From Alphaproteobacteria bacterium (GTDB lineage Bacteria; Pseudomonadota; Alphaproteobacteria; Caulobacterales; Maricaulaceae): 22,241 bases of DNA. The translations under genes were made by a program, and so were the position numbers. This document shows, piece by piece, positions 1 to 8,058 of this stretch. Below the pieces are notes generated by a model. That model was not told the origin of the DNA. It was given only the letters and a program-made list of their open reading frames with translations, and did no database searches. Numbering within the stretch: the stretch's first letter is position 1; the number at the start of each line of letters is the position of its first letter. Location of the stretch: assembly GCA_030428405.1 (NCBI GenBank), contig JAUIEH010000005.1:1-22241 (forward strand), given 5' to 3'.

Positions 1-475
1 CAAAATAATCGGGCAGGGCGTTGAGCCGCGCGATCTGAGCGTCTGCGTCGGCTGCGTTGCGGATAGGCGTTGAGCGCGCGACGTAAGCGAGCTCGTCGAA
101 AAACCCTGAGTCGTTCAGGAACGGGATGCGCGACTCGTCGAATTCGAAGGAGCGGATGCGATCGTCGAGCATGTAGAGCAGGAGCCCGCGCGAGACGACG
201 TCCTGGTCGCCAAGCTCGCCTTCCGGGATGGCGGTGGCGCGCTCGCGAAACGCGACATGGGCTTCATTGCGTCGTGCTTCGGTCTCGCGTGAAACGTCGG
301 GCAGGCGGGCCATGGCTTCGCGGTCGCCCTCGCGGGCCGCGAGATAGGGGCTTTCTGCGATGTCGAAAGCGCGGATTTCGTCAATCAACGCTGCAAGGTC
401 GTCAGCGGCGTCGGCGAGCGCAGGCGCCGTAGCGAGTATGACGGCGGCCAGCGCGGCGAGGGTCTTGCGAAACAT
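1..475 (-). CDS. DUF885-family exported protein, N-terminal part (cut by window edge)
   Basis: The first 158 residues are present and the frame runs off the left edge without a stop. The start is the ATG at 473-475, preceded by GGAG with a six-base spacer. An N-terminal signal peptide (MFRKTLAALAAVILATAPALA) is followed by a helical region. Residues of the type YMLDDRIRSFEF, then RIPFLNDSGFF, then IARLNALPDY match the pattern I know from DUF885 proteins (a conserved Tyr/Arg-rich helix, a Pro-x-x-x-x-x-Gly-Phe segment and a RLxALPxY segment). DUF885 proteins are predicted periplasmic or lipoprotein hydrolases related to metallopeptidases; their substrate is generally unknown. The catalytic half is outside the window, so activity cannot be judged. 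The next gene upstream on this strand is an SDR 90 bp away. The family call is fairly sure and the function is open. Confidence 0.8.
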   Translation of the reverse strand, partial: MFRKTLAALAAVILATAPALADAADDLAALIDEIRAFDIAESPYLAAREGDREAMARLPDVSRETEARRNEAHVAFRERATAIPEGELGDQDVVSRGLLLYMLDDRIRSFEFDESRIPFLNDSGFFDELAYVARSTPIRNAADADAQIARLNALPDYF

Positions 476-565
476 GAAGGTCTCCGGCGAAGCGGGCGGA
501 ACTGGTTGAGCCAGTTTCTGCGCCCGAGCCGGCGAACACAATCGCGCTGCGATGAAAGTTTAGGC

Positions 566-1429
566 TCAGCTCTGCGTCAGCCCCAAGCGCTTGGCGACGA
601 TCTTATCGACCATCCGACGCGGCAGGACGTGGACCTGCATGAAATATTCGAGCGGATTCGGTACGATGGCGTAGCGAAGCTTCGGCTTGGCGGCCGTCAT
701 GGCGTGCACGACTTTCTCGGCGACTTTTGAAGCGGGCAGACCAGCGGCGCCCATTTTCAGCATGTAGGACTGGATGCGGGTCAGGGGGCCGACGAAATCG
801 GTTTGCGCATATTGTGCGACATCTTCGGTTTCGGCCTTGTCCCAGATAGGCGTTTTGATGGCGCCGGGCGCGATGATGGCGACGTCGACACCGTACATCA
901 TCAGTTCGCGCCTGAGGCTTTCGGACATGCCCTCAAGCCCGTGCTTAGAGGCGGCGTACGGCCCGAGAAAGGGCGCGCCGCTCTTGCCGGCGACGGAAGA
1001 CGTAACCGCGATGCGTCCGGGCGCCCCGCTGAGCGATTCATCAGCGCCGAGCAGGGGCGCGAAGGCTTGCACAGTGCGCAGAACGCCGGTCAGGTTGACG
1101 TCGATCTGATGTTCGAACTTTTCGACCGGAATATGCATCAGAGGTCCGGAGACGGCGATGCCGGCATTGCAGAACAGGCCCTTCAGCGTATGTCCGCCGA
1201 GCCGCTCACGCACTGCGCCCGCAGCCGCGCTCAAGCTTGCGGCGTCTGTGACTTCCATCGTCAGCGGCGTGACCTTGTCGCCGAATTGCTGGCGCAATCG
1301 GTCGGCGTCGGCTTGCTTGCGCACGCCCGCGAAGACGTGGAACCCCGCGTTTGCAAGCGCTTCCACGCTGGCTTCGCCGATACCTGTCGACGCGCCGGTG
1401 ATGACGACTGCTCTGCTCGTATCGGTCAT
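566..1429 (-). CDS. Short-chain dehydrogenase/reductase, retinol-dehydrogenase-like
   Basis: A classical SDR of about 287 residues: a cytosolic NAD(P)-dependent oxidoreductase with a Rossmann fold. Visible motifs are the cofactor-binding TGASTGIG at residues 11-18, the structural CNAG at 87-90, the catalytic Ser in VTSSVAG near 144, and the YAASK motif with Tyr158 and Lys162. The pattern around VRKQADADRL, DVNLTGVL and SLRRELMMYGV followed by PGAIKTPI resembles the retinol dehydrogenase/17-beta-hydroxysteroid dehydrogenase branch, so a hydrophobic alcohol or ketone substrate is plausible but inferred. An in-frame ATG lies nine bases upstream (ending at 1438). I prefer the ATG at 1427-1429 because GGGGTG then sits about six bases before it. 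It is on the same strand as the acidic protein upstream, with about 110 bp between them. Confidence 0.9.
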   Translation of the reverse strand: MTDTSRAVVITGASTGIGEASVEALANAGFHVFAGVRKQADADRLRQQFGDKVTPLTMEVTDAASLSAAAGAVRERLGGHTLKGLFCNAGIAVSGPLMHIPVEKFEHQIDVNLTGVLRTVQAFAPLLGADESLSGAPGRIAVTSSVAGKSGAPFLGPYAASKHGLEGMSESLRRELMMYGVDVAIIAPGAIKTPIWDKAETEDVAQYAQTDFVGPLTRIQSYMLKMGAAGLPASKVAEKVVHAMTAAKPKLRYAIVPNPLEYFMQVHVLPRRMVDKIVAKRLGLTQS

Positions 1430-1540
1430 GACATTCACCCCGTGAAGAGGTGGATGTACGACGTGCCGTCCGCCCGCTGCAATCTCTGCGCGAATTTTCG
1501 GTCGACCGCAGGATGCAGCGAGATGGCTGGCGCGCTCGGC

Positions 1541-1882
1541 TTATTCCGTCGGCGGTTCGTCTTCGTCCGCGAGCGTATCAGCGTCTGCGTCAGCCTCGCT
1601 ATCAGGATCGGCGGTCTCGTCTTCGGCCGTTTCCGGCTCATCGACGGGCGGAGCCTCGTCATAAACGATATCCGGCAGTTCTTCCGCGAAGCTGTCATCG
1701 CCTGCATCAAGCATAGGCTCCGTCGGAGCGGCTTCGGCGGCGTCATTCGTGTCCGGCCGGCCTGCGGTTTCCATCTCAGGGCCGAGTTCGTCGAAATTGG
1801 CGTCCTGGGCGATGGTGTGCGGCGCAGCCGTCAGCGCCATCATCGCGAGAGCGGATGCGGCGAGCTTGAATTTCATAGACAT
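1541..1882 (-). CDS. Small, highly acidic exported protein
   Basis: I do not recognise a family. The 113-residue protein starts at the ATG at 1880-1882, with a GAGG about ten bases upstream. Residues 1-25 form a clear signal peptide (MSMKFKLAASALAMMALTAA, then a probable cut near TIA/QDA). The mature part is low complexity: by my count 34 of 88 residues are Asp or Glu, there is one Arg, and no Lys or Cys, with many Ala and Pro. It is probably intrinsically disordered in the periplasm or outside the cell. Acidic disordered proteins of this kind can bind cations or act as linkers, but nothing here shows which. It is divergent from sdhC across a 157-bp gap. The compositional bias resembles the acidic linker of the exported protein at 7203-8027. 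Confidence 0.7.
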   Translation of the reverse strand: MSMKFKLAASALAMMALTAAPHTIAQDANFDELGPEMETAGRPDTNDAAEAAPTEPMLDAGDDSFAEELPDIVYDEAPPVDEPETAEDETADPDSEADADADTLADEDEPPTE

Positions 1883-1950
1883 AGCAGGGCCTCGTGGTTG
1901 GGCATGGCCCCAGATCAACGCGCGCAAGCGTCGCAGCGTTCCCGTGCGCC

Positions 1951-1978
1951 TTGACGCGGCGCAGCACGCGCTTACGGT
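1951..1978 (+). promoter_or_regulatory. Candidate promoter for sdhCDA
   Basis: TTGACG at 1951-1956, a 16-base spacer, and TACGGT at 1973-1978 form a sigma70-like pair about 60 bases upstream of sdhC. The -35 box is good. The -10 box keeps only T, A and the final T of the consensus. No better pair is visible in the 157-bp divergent gap. Confidence 0.3.
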
Positions 1979-1988
1979 TCGGCGCACG

Positions 1989-2007
1989 CGGACGCGGCCT
2001 GCGTCCG
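1989..2007. repeat. Inverted repeat upstream of sdhC
   Basis: CGGACGC-ggcct-GCGTCCG is a perfect 7-bp dyad with a five-base centre, just downstream of the candidate promoter and about 32 bases before the sdhC start. It could be an operator or a leader hairpin. GC-rich dyads of this size can also arise by chance. Confidence 0.4.
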
Positions 2008-2039
2008 GCGTATCTCTAGAGGCTGCAAGGACGCCCCCC

Positions 2040-2438
2040 ATGTCCGCAAACGCGCGTGATTCGCGTCCGCTATCGCCACATCTCCAGGTTTGGCGGTGGC
2101 ATGTCACAATGCTCACCTCGATCCTGCACCGCATGACCGGCGTTGCGCTCTATGTCGGCGCCATCGTCGTGACGGCTTGGCTTATCGCGCTAGCGTCGGG
2201 ACCTGAAGCGTTCGCAAATGTCGAGGCGCTGCTGCTCGGACCGATCGGCGTCATCGTCATGGTCGGGTTCACCGCGGCGCTGACCTATCATTTGGCCAAT
2301 GGCGTGCGTCACCTGTTCTGGGACGCCGGCAAGGGCTTTTCGCCCCAGGTTGCGAGCGCGACCGGCTGGGCCACGATGCTTTTCGCCGCCGTCGCGACCG
2401 CCGCGATCTGGCTCGGCGCCATGTTCATCGGATCGTGA
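2040..2438 (+). CDS. sdhC: Succinate dehydrogenase cytochrome b556 subunit (SdhC)
   Basis: The 132-residue membrane anchor of complex II carries part of the heme b and ubiquinone sites in the inner membrane. The SILHRMTG motif contains Ser27 and Arg31, equivalent to the quinone-site residues of E. coli SdhC. YHLANGVRHLFWD contains His84, the expected heme b axial ligand. Three hydrophobic segments lie at about 34-52, 64-86 and 108-129. The start at 2040 is supported by AAGGA at 2027-2031, eight bases upstream. sdhD follows after ten bases, so this is the first gene of the sdhCDA transcription unit. Length and motifs are normal for the family. Confidence 0.97.
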   Translation: MSANARDSRPLSPHLQVWRWHVTMLTSILHRMTGVALYVGAIVVTAWLIALASGPEAFANVEALLLGPIGVIVMVGFTAALTYHLANGVRHLFWDAGKGFSPQVASATGWATMLFAAVATAAIWLGAMFIGS

Positions 2439-2448
2439 GGAGACGCTC

Positions 2449-2835
2449 ATGAGCGCGCCGCTGCGCACGCCGCTCAAGACGGCGACCGGGTTGGGATCAG
2501 CCAAGGAAGGCACGTCGCATTTCGTCAAACAGCGCGTCACCGCGATTGCGCTGGTGCTGCTCGTGCCCTGGTTCTTGTGGTCGCTCGTCGCGCATTATCG
2601 CGGCGGCTATGAGACGGGCGCTGAATGGCTGTCCCAGACGCATAACGCGATTGCGATGCTGCTCCTGGTCTCGGCCGCCTTTTACCACATGCGCCTGGGC
2701 CTTCAGGTCGTCATCGAGGACTATATCGCGCGACATGGAACGCGCGCTTTGCTCCTCCTGCTCAACACCTTCGTTGCAGCCGCGCTCTGGGCGGCGGCGG
2801 CGTTCTCCATCCTCAAAGTCGCGTTCGCGGCTTAG
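2449..2835 (+). CDS. sdhD: Succinate dehydrogenase membrane anchor subunit (SdhD)
   Basis: The 128-residue second membrane anchor of complex II. After a polar N-terminus containing SHFVKQRVTAIAL come three hydrophobic helices at about 31-49, 66-88 and 99-123. The key motif HMRLGLQVVIEDY has His80 as the candidate second heme b ligand and Asp91-Tyr92 at the ubiquinone site, with the same 11-residue spacing as His71 and Asp82 in E. coli SdhD. A GAGGAG run sits just upstream of the ATG and overlaps the end of sdhC's stop region. sdhA follows after 32 bases. Together with SdhC it passes electrons from SdhB to ubiquinone. Confidence 0.95.
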   Translation: MSAPLRTPLKTATGLGSAKEGTSHFVKQRVTAIALVLLVPWFLWSLVAHYRGGYETGAEWLSQTHNAIAMLLLVSAAFYHMRLGLQVVIEDYIARHGTRALLLLLNTFVAAALWAAAAFSILKVAFAA

Positions 2836-2867
2836 TCCCGAACACACGCGCGGAGCCTGCTTGCGAA

Positions 2868-4655
2868 ATGGCTGACTATCAGTGGACCGACCACACTTTT
2901 GACGTCGTCGTCGTCGGCGCGGGCGGCTCGGGGCTGCGCGCGGCCCTGGGCTGTGCGCAGGCGGGGCTGAAAACGGCCTGCGTCACCAAGGTTTTTCCAA
3001 CGCGCTCGCACACGGTGGCCGCGCAAGGCGGCATCTCGGCGTCGCTCGGCAATATGGGCGAGGATGACTGGCGCTGGCACATGTACGACACCGTGAAGGG
3101 GTCGGACTGGCTCGGCGATCAGGATGCGATTGAATATCTCTGCCGCCATGCGCCCGACGCCGTGTACGAACTGGAACATTGGGGCGTGCCGTTCTCGCGC
3201 ACGGAAGACGGCAAGATCTATCAGCGCGCCTTTGGCGGCATGACCAAGAATTACGGCGAAGCTCCCATCCAGCGCACCTGCGCGGCCGCTGACCGCACGG
3301 GCCACGCCATTCTGCACACGCTCTATGGCCAGTCGCTGAAATACGATGTCGAGTTCTTCATCGAGTATTTCGCGCTCGACCTCCTGATGGACGAGGAAGG
3401 CGCTTGTCGAGGCGTCACGGCCTGGAAGCTCGATGACGGCACGCTGCACCGCTTCCGCGCGCAAAAGACGATCCTTGCGACGGGCGGCTATGGCCGGACC
3501 TATTTCTCCTGCACCTCGGCGCATACCTGCACCGGCGACGGCAACGCCATGGTCACACGCGCCGGCCTGCCGCTTCAGGACATGGAGTTCGTGCAGTTCC
3601 ATCCGACGGGCGTCTACGGCGCCGGCGTGCTCATCACCGAAGGCGCGCGCGGCGAGGGCGGCTATCTGACCAATTCAGAGGGCGAGCGCTTCATGGAGCG
3701 GCATGCGCCGTCAGCCAAGGATCTCGCCTCGCGCGACGTCGTCTCGCGCGCGATGACGATCGAGATTCGCGAAGGCCGCGGCGTTGGTCCGAATAAGGAC
3801 CACATCTTTCTGCATCTGGACCATCTTGATCCGTCGATTCTCGCGCAACGCCTGCCGGGCATTTCCGAGAGCGCGAAAGTCTTCGCCGGCGTTGACGTCA
3901 CGCGCGCGCCGATCCCGGTCCTGCCGACCGTGCACTATAATATGGGCGGCATACCGACGAACTTCTTCGGCGAAGTGGTCACTAAGAAGGGCGACGATCC
4001 CGACCATGTCGTGCCGGGCCTGATGGCCGTCGGAGAGGCGGCTTGCGTCTCCGTGCACGGCGCCAACCGTTTGGGTTCAAACTCGCTCATCGACCTGGTC
4101 GTGTTCGGCCGCGCCGCCGGCATCCGCGTCGGCGAAACCACCGAAGCCGGCACCAGCCAGCCCGAAATCACGAGCGTCATGTCGGACGGCCATCTCGCGC
4201 GCTTCGACAAGTTCCGCAGCGCCGACGGCGCCACGAGCACGGCCGAGCTGCGCCTCGAAATGCAGCGCGCCATGCAGGAAAACTGCGCCGTCTTCCGAAC
4301 CGGCGAGGTGATGTCCGAAGGCGCCTCGCGCATTGCGCAAGCCTTCTCCCGCCTGCCCGACATCAAGGTCTCCGATCGCGGCATGATCTGGAACACGGAT
4401 CTCGTTGAGACACTCGAACTCGACAATCTGCTCGCAAATGCGGCGGCGACCGTGAACTCCGCCGTCAATCGTGAGGAAAGCCGGGGCGCGCATGCGCGCG
4501 AGGATTTCAAAGAGCGCGACGATCAGAACTGGATGAAGCACACGCTCGCCTGGGTGACGGAAACGGGCGAAGTGCGCCTCGATTACCGCCCGGTCCACGC
4601 CTACACGCTTTCCAACGACATTGAGTATATCGAGCCCAAAGCGCGCGTGTACTGA
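2868..4655 (+). CDS. sdhA: Succinate dehydrogenase flavoprotein subunit (SdhA)
   Basis: The 595-residue catalytic subunit oxidises succinate to fumarate on the cytoplasmic face using covalent FAD. The dinucleotide-binding GAGGSG is at 17-22. RSHTVAAQGG places the FAD-attachment His at 48. HPTGVY is at 245-250. RDVVSR, with Arg289 and Arg294, lies in the substrate site. HYNMGGIPTN is at 356-365 and HGANRLGSNSL at 397-407. The C-terminal helical domain ends in the usual PKARVY. Length and all key residues are typical. A GGAG lies about 12 bases before the ATG. The unusual point is what follows: instead of sdhB, the next gene is an unrelated exported protein 113 bp away, and sdhB comes only at 9270. 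Confidence 0.98.
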   Translation: MADYQWTDHTFDVVVVGAGGSGLRAALGCAQAGLKTACVTKVFPTRSHTVAAQGGISASLGNMGEDDWRWHMYDTVKGSDWLGDQDAIEYLCRHAPDAVYELEHWGVPFSRTEDGKIYQRAFGGMTKNYGEAPIQRTCAAADRTGHAILHTLYGQSLKYDVEFFIEYFALDLLMDEEGACRGVTAWKLDDGTLHRFRAQKTILATGGYGRTYFSCTSAHTCTGDGNAMVTRAGLPLQDMEFVQFHPTGVYGAGVLITEGARGEGGYLTNSEGERFMERHAPSAKDLASRDVVSRAMTIEIREGRGVGPNKDHIFLHLDHLDPSILAQRLPGISESAKVFAGVDVTRAPIPVLPTVHYNMGGIPTNFFGEVVTKKGDDPDHVVPGLMAVGEAACVSVHGANRLGSNSLIDLVVFGRAAGIRVGETTEAGTSQPEITSVMSDGHLARFDKFRSADGATSTAELRLEMQRAMQENCAVFRTGEVMSEGASRIAQAFSRLPDIKVSDRGMIWNTDLVETLELDNLLANAAATVNSAVNREESRGAHAREDFKERDDQNWMKHTLAWVTETGEVRLDYRPVHAYTLSNDIEYIEPKARVY

Positions 4656-4768
4656 CCGTCGAAAAAGCGCCCGCTCGCGCAAGCGTTATCTTTCCAAACG
4701 ATTGTTAATACGCGCGCCGTCCGACCTGCATGCCAACATTGAAGCCAGGCAGGTGCGGAGCGGCTTTG

Positions 4769-6604
4769 ATGCGGATTTTTGCAGCGATTGCAGCGCTTGG
4801 ATTAGCGGCGCAGGCCGAAAGCTCGGCCTTCGCTCAGGCGCCTGAGCTGGAAGCGTTCAGCACTGACGGCGTTGAATACGGCGCCGTCGAAACGCCGCTC
4901 GGAACGGTGCTTGTACGCCAGGAGGGCGAGTGGGGCGGCTCAGGTCGATCGAGCCTCTGGTTGCTTGACGCGGGCGAAGCGGATGGCTGGCGCGCACTGG
5001 ACGCTCCCATTGCCTCAGCGTTCGACGACAGCGACCCGGCATATGACCGTGCAGCAGATCGGCTGTGCTGGGTGTCGACACGACCTCAAGACGGTGCGAG
5101 TGACGCCGGTGATCCCGACATTTGGTGTGCGCGGCGCGAGGACGGCGAATGGGCGGACGCGGTTCGCTTGCCGGAGCCCGTAAACTCACAAGCTCGCGAA
5201 TACAGCCCGTCATTCGCCTCCGATGGGAGCCTGTATTTCGCGTCCGACAGAGACGGCGGGCTCGGTCAGGGCGACATATACGTGGCCACGCCGCTCGATG
5301 CCGAAGGCGCCTGGCGCGTCGAAAATGTCGGTCCACAGATAAACAGCGCCCTTGGTGAATGGAATGTCGGCGTCAGTCCCGACGGCGATACGCTGATTGT
5401 TGAAGCTTCGTCTCGCGTTTCGAACCGCGGCAATCCCGGAGATTTATTCTTCAGCCGCTTGATCAACGACGCCTGGACCCCCGCCATCCCGCTGTCGCGC
5501 CTCAACAGCGATCAAAGCGATCTGATGGCCCGCTGGGTCGATGACGGCGCCGTAACGTTCACCAGCGCCCGACCGGGTGATGGCGGCGCGGACATTTATC
5601 GCGCCGCTCAAGAAGATTTCATGCCGATTGAACCGGTGCTCGCCGCCGTCGCGCGCTCGTCCGGGGAGGTCGTTCTGCTCGATCCGACCACGCTGGAAGA
5701 GCGCGGACGATTAGCGGCGGGCGAGGGGCCGCACGAAATTTCCGCCTCGCAGGACGGACGCGTCGCGGTCGTTCCGCTTCTGGGAATCTATCCGCGTCCG
5801 CACGCAGAGCCGGTGACCCGCAGACCGCCGTTCCTGTCGCGCGAAAGCGAAGGGCTGGTGATTTTGGATCTCGTAAGCGGCGCGCGCGAGGCGCTGGCGC
5901 TGAACGATTGCGAGCGTCCACATGGCGCGGCCGCCGATGCGCAAGCGCGCCGCGTCTGGGTGACGTGCGAAGCGGAGCGCGCCGTAATCGAGCTGGACAG
6001 CGACAACTGGAGCGTCACGCGACGATTTGAGACGGGCACGGACATTCACAAGCTCGTTCTCCACCCGAACGGCGAGGCTTTGATCGGGGCGAGTCCGGAT
6101 AGCGGCGTCCTTCACCGCATTTCGCTGACCGGCGGCGAGGTCGAGAGCTTTGAAGCCGGCGCTGGCGCAGAAGGCTTGTCTGTGACGAGCGATGGCCTGG
6201 CCGCCATAGTCGCCAATGGCGGTGACGGCCGGTTCTGCCGCATCGACCTGGAATCGTTTACGCAAACATGGTGCGCCCACGCAGGCGGTCGCTTTCCCAT
6301 CGCTGTCGCGCTCATCGAAAGCCGCAGCGAGATCTGGATTTCGCGGCTCGCCGATTCCGACATCGGCGTATTTTCCCTCGAAGACGGTTCAGAGATTGGC
6401 TCATTCGAACTTGAATCGGGCGCTTTGAATCTTGCTGTGAACGCGCGTGACGGCGTGGTCTATGCCGCGCTTCCCCGGCGCAACGCCGTTATCGCGATCG
6501 ACGCGGAGACCCGCGAAATCGTCGCGCGCGCGGAAAATGTGATGGAGGTCGACGACCTCGATCTGATCCCGGACATCGCATTCGGCGCGCCTCCGGATCC
6601 ATGA
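4769..6604 (+). CDS. Exported beta-propeller protein (PD40/TolB-like then YVTN-like repeats)
   Basis: 611 residues from the ATG at 4769, chosen because GGAG lies eight bases upstream and the next residues form a signal peptide (MRIFAAIAALGLAAQAESSA, cut near AFA/QAP). An in-frame ATG at 4730 would add 13 residues before the signal peptide. Residues about 85-280 contain repeats of the WD40-like PD40 type seen in TolB and OmpA-associated proteins, for example YSPSFASDGSLYFASDRDG with GDIYVA near 145-172. Residues about 295-600 look like a second propeller of YVTN type, with VILDLVSG, AVIELD and VVYAALPRRNAVIAID repeats. Six cysteines (100, 120, 381, 400, 490, 502) suggest disulfides. Such proteins are usually binding scaffolds; no ligand or catalytic site is evident. 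It opens the five-gene block between sdhA and sdhB. Confidence 0.8.
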   Translation: MRIFAAIAALGLAAQAESSAFAQAPELEAFSTDGVEYGAVETPLGTVLVRQEGEWGGSGRSSLWLLDAGEADGWRALDAPIASAFDDSDPAYDRAADRLCWVSTRPQDGASDAGDPDIWCARREDGEWADAVRLPEPVNSQAREYSPSFASDGSLYFASDRDGGLGQGDIYVATPLDAEGAWRVENVGPQINSALGEWNVGVSPDGDTLIVEASSRVSNRGNPGDLFFSRLINDAWTPAIPLSRLNSDQSDLMARWVDDGAVTFTSARPGDGGADIYRAAQEDFMPIEPVLAAVARSSGEVVLLDPTTLEERGRLAAGEGPHEISASQDGRVAVVPLLGIYPRPHAEPVTRRPPFLSRESEGLVILDLVSGAREALALNDCERPHGAAADAQARRVWVTCEAERAVIELDSDNWSVTRRFETGTDIHKLVLHPNGEALIGASPDSGVLHRISLTGGEVESFEAGAGAEGLSVTSDGLAAIVANGGDGRFCRIDLESFTQTWCAHAGGRFPIAVALIESRSEIWISRLADSDIGVFSLEDGSEIGSFELESGALNLAVNARDGVVYAALPRRNAVIAIDAETREIVARAENVMEVDDLDLIPDIAFGAPPDP

Positions 6605-6614
6605 GGCGGCGGCG

Positions 6615-7004
6615 ATGAGCAATCCGTCTAGATCGCCTGCGCGCTCGCCGGTCACGCCAAGCCTTTATGCGCCTGACCTCGCAGCCGCGATTTCGTTCTA
6701 TGTCGATGTTTTCGGCTTCAGAAAATCCGGCGCCTATTCAGATGACGACGGCGTTGAGATCTGGGCCGAAGTTGCGCTGGGCGAGGGGCGCATCTGGTTT
6801 TTTTCGCATGCGCTGGATGACGCGCCGAAAGCTGGTTTCAGCGGGCTGATCTATGTCTTTGTCGACGACGTTGACGAGATGGCCGATAGGGTCGGCCATC
6901 GCGCGGTCGTTTCGTGGGGGCCCGAGACGCAGGCTTACGGCTTGCGAGAGTTGGGCGTGCGAGACCTCAACGGCTATCTCATCGTGTTCGCCGCCGATGT
7001 CTGA
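6615..7004 (+). CDS. VOC-superfamily (glyoxalase/bleomycin-resistance fold) protein
   Basis: 129 residues beginning ten bases after the propeller gene, with GAGGCGG just before the ATG. The pattern is that of one vicinal-oxygen-chelate module pair: LYAPDLAAAISFYVDVFGF near 17-35, EIWAEVALGEGRIWF near 48-62, LIYVFVDDVDEMADRV near 77-92, and the terminal RDLNGYLIVFAADV. The last matches the conserved D-x-x-G-x-x-I-x-F ending of glyoxalase-like proteins, which act as dioxygenases, isomerases or drug-binding proteins in the cytosol. No signal peptide is present, unlike the other genes in this block. The specific substrate cannot be inferred. Confidence 0.85.
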   Translation: MSNPSRSPARSPVTPSLYAPDLAAAISFYVDVFGFRKSGAYSDDDGVEIWAEVALGEGRIWFFSHALDDAPKAGFSGLIYVFVDDVDEMADRVGHRAVVSWGPETQAYGLRELGVRDLNGYLIVFAADV

Positions 7005-7096
7005 CGACTCGGCGCCTGGTCCATTCGTCGCAAACGTCGCAGCCTGCCGTCATCGCCACATTTTTGCGTCATTTCCGGCGTTATCCCTTGCGGTGA

Positions 7097-7117
7097 GGAA
7101 AGCGCTCGCGCTTTTCC
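7097..7117 (+). repeat. Hairpin-forming inverted repeat
   Basis: GGAAAGCG and CGCTTTTCC are complementary apart from one bulged T, around a CTCG loop. The hairpin lies in the 198-bp gap after the VOC gene and could act as a weak terminator or processing site. The right arm holds only four Ts and no T-tract follows. The rest of this gap holds nothing I can assign. Confidence 0.3.
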
Positions 7118-7202
7118 CTTGACTGTGGCAGGCAGCCTGTTCGGGCGGCGAAGCGCCGACGACCCCCCGTCGCGCACGAACGCCCCGTATAGAGGAGCTT
7201 CG

Positions 7203-8027
7203 ATGCGACCCGTTCTCGCCTCTATTTCCGCAACCGTTCTCATCTTTGCAGCGGCGCCGGCCCTGGCGTTCGGAACTGCTGACGACGAATTCACCGAGGA
7301 CGCCGCGGCGCCAGGAGAGACGGACGCAAAAGCTCCCGCTGCAGAAACCGACGTCGAAGCCGTTGAGGACGAGTTTTCCGGACCGGTCCGCCCGCGCTCG
7401 GAAGTGCTGACGGACTATGAGCCGGTCGAGCCGATCGTGCCGGTTGTCGCGGAAGAGGACGTCGACACAGGCTCCAAGCCCGGCGTGAGCGACGAAGTTG
7501 CGCCTCCCACAGCCGCGCCCACCGCGCCGCCAGTCGAAGAGGCCGCGGCTCCGGAAGCTGCGCCCGTTGAAACCACTGTCGCGGAGGGCCCGTCGCCTGG
7601 CGCGCCGGGTCTGTTGCGCGACGCCTCTCTTCGTGACGCGCTCGAGGATCAAAGCCTGTTCGGATGTTTCACCGACGGCAGTCAATGGGGTGAGCTGACC
7701 TCTTCGAACGGGATGGTTTTCGACCTTCTCAACGATAATGTTCAGTCCGGCCGCTGGTCGGTCAACGCCGACCGGGTCTGCTACACCTATCCGTATCAAG
7801 AGGGGACGCCTTCGGAGGATTGCTTCCGCGTCTACCGTGTCGGCTCTCACCTTGATTTCCATCTGCAGTCTGAAGGCGACCGGCTCGTTGCGTCGACGGA
7901 TTGTTCGAGCCGCGTCGTGACGGGGGAGCCTGCACGCTCTCCGACGCCGACCAGCGCGCCGGGCGCGCCGGCTGCGCCGGAAGCGCCGGCCAGCGATGAG
8001 ACGGGCGAGCCCGACCCGAAGGGCTGA
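7203..8027 (+). CDS. Exported protein: acidic Pro/Ala linker plus four-cysteine domain (paralogue 1)
   Basis: 274 residues from the ATG at 7203, which has AGAGGAG five bases upstream; the frame also opens earlier at 7119, without such a site. Residues 1-22 are a signal peptide (MRPVLASISATVLIFAAAPA). Residues about 28-136 are an acidic, Ala/Pro-rich, probably disordered linker. Residues about 141-236 form a compact domain with GCFTDGSQW, VFDLL, SGRWSV, RVCYTY, CFRVYR, SHLDF and STDC. Its cysteines are 155, 193, 207 and 234. A Pro/Ala-rich tail closes the protein. The same domain, with matching cysteine spacing, makes up most of the next gene. I do not recognise a named family. The repeated W and Y/F positions suggest a small beta-rich periplasmic domain held by two disulfides, which is inference. 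Confidence 0.75.
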   Translation: MRPVLASISATVLIFAAAPALAFGTADDEFTEDAAAPGETDAKAPAAETDVEAVEDEFSGPVRPRSEVLTDYEPVEPIVPVVAEEDVDTGSKPGVSDEVAPPTAAPTAPPVEEAAAPEAAPVETTVAEGPSPGAPGLLRDASLRDALEDQSLFGCFTDGSQWGELTSSNGMVFDLLNDNVQSGRWSVNADRVCYTYPYQEGTPSEDCFRVYRVGSHLDFHLQSEGDRLVASTDCSSRVVTGEPARSPTPTSAPGAPAAPEAPASDETGEPDPKG

Positions 8028-8058
8028 ACGGATTGTTATGCTGAAGGCTCGCTCGCTC

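Noticed and set aside
803..1954. Long plus-strand open frame (about 383 codons) across the SDR and acidic-protein genes
   Set aside because: It lies antisense to two genes with clear motifs or a signal peptide, is Arg-rich without recognisable domains, and reflects GC-rich codon bias.
7119..7202. TTGACT at 7119 as the -35 of a promoter for paralogue 1
   Set aside because: No acceptable -10 lies 15-19 bases downstream. The TATAGA at 7188 overlaps the ribosome-binding site and is too close to the start codon.
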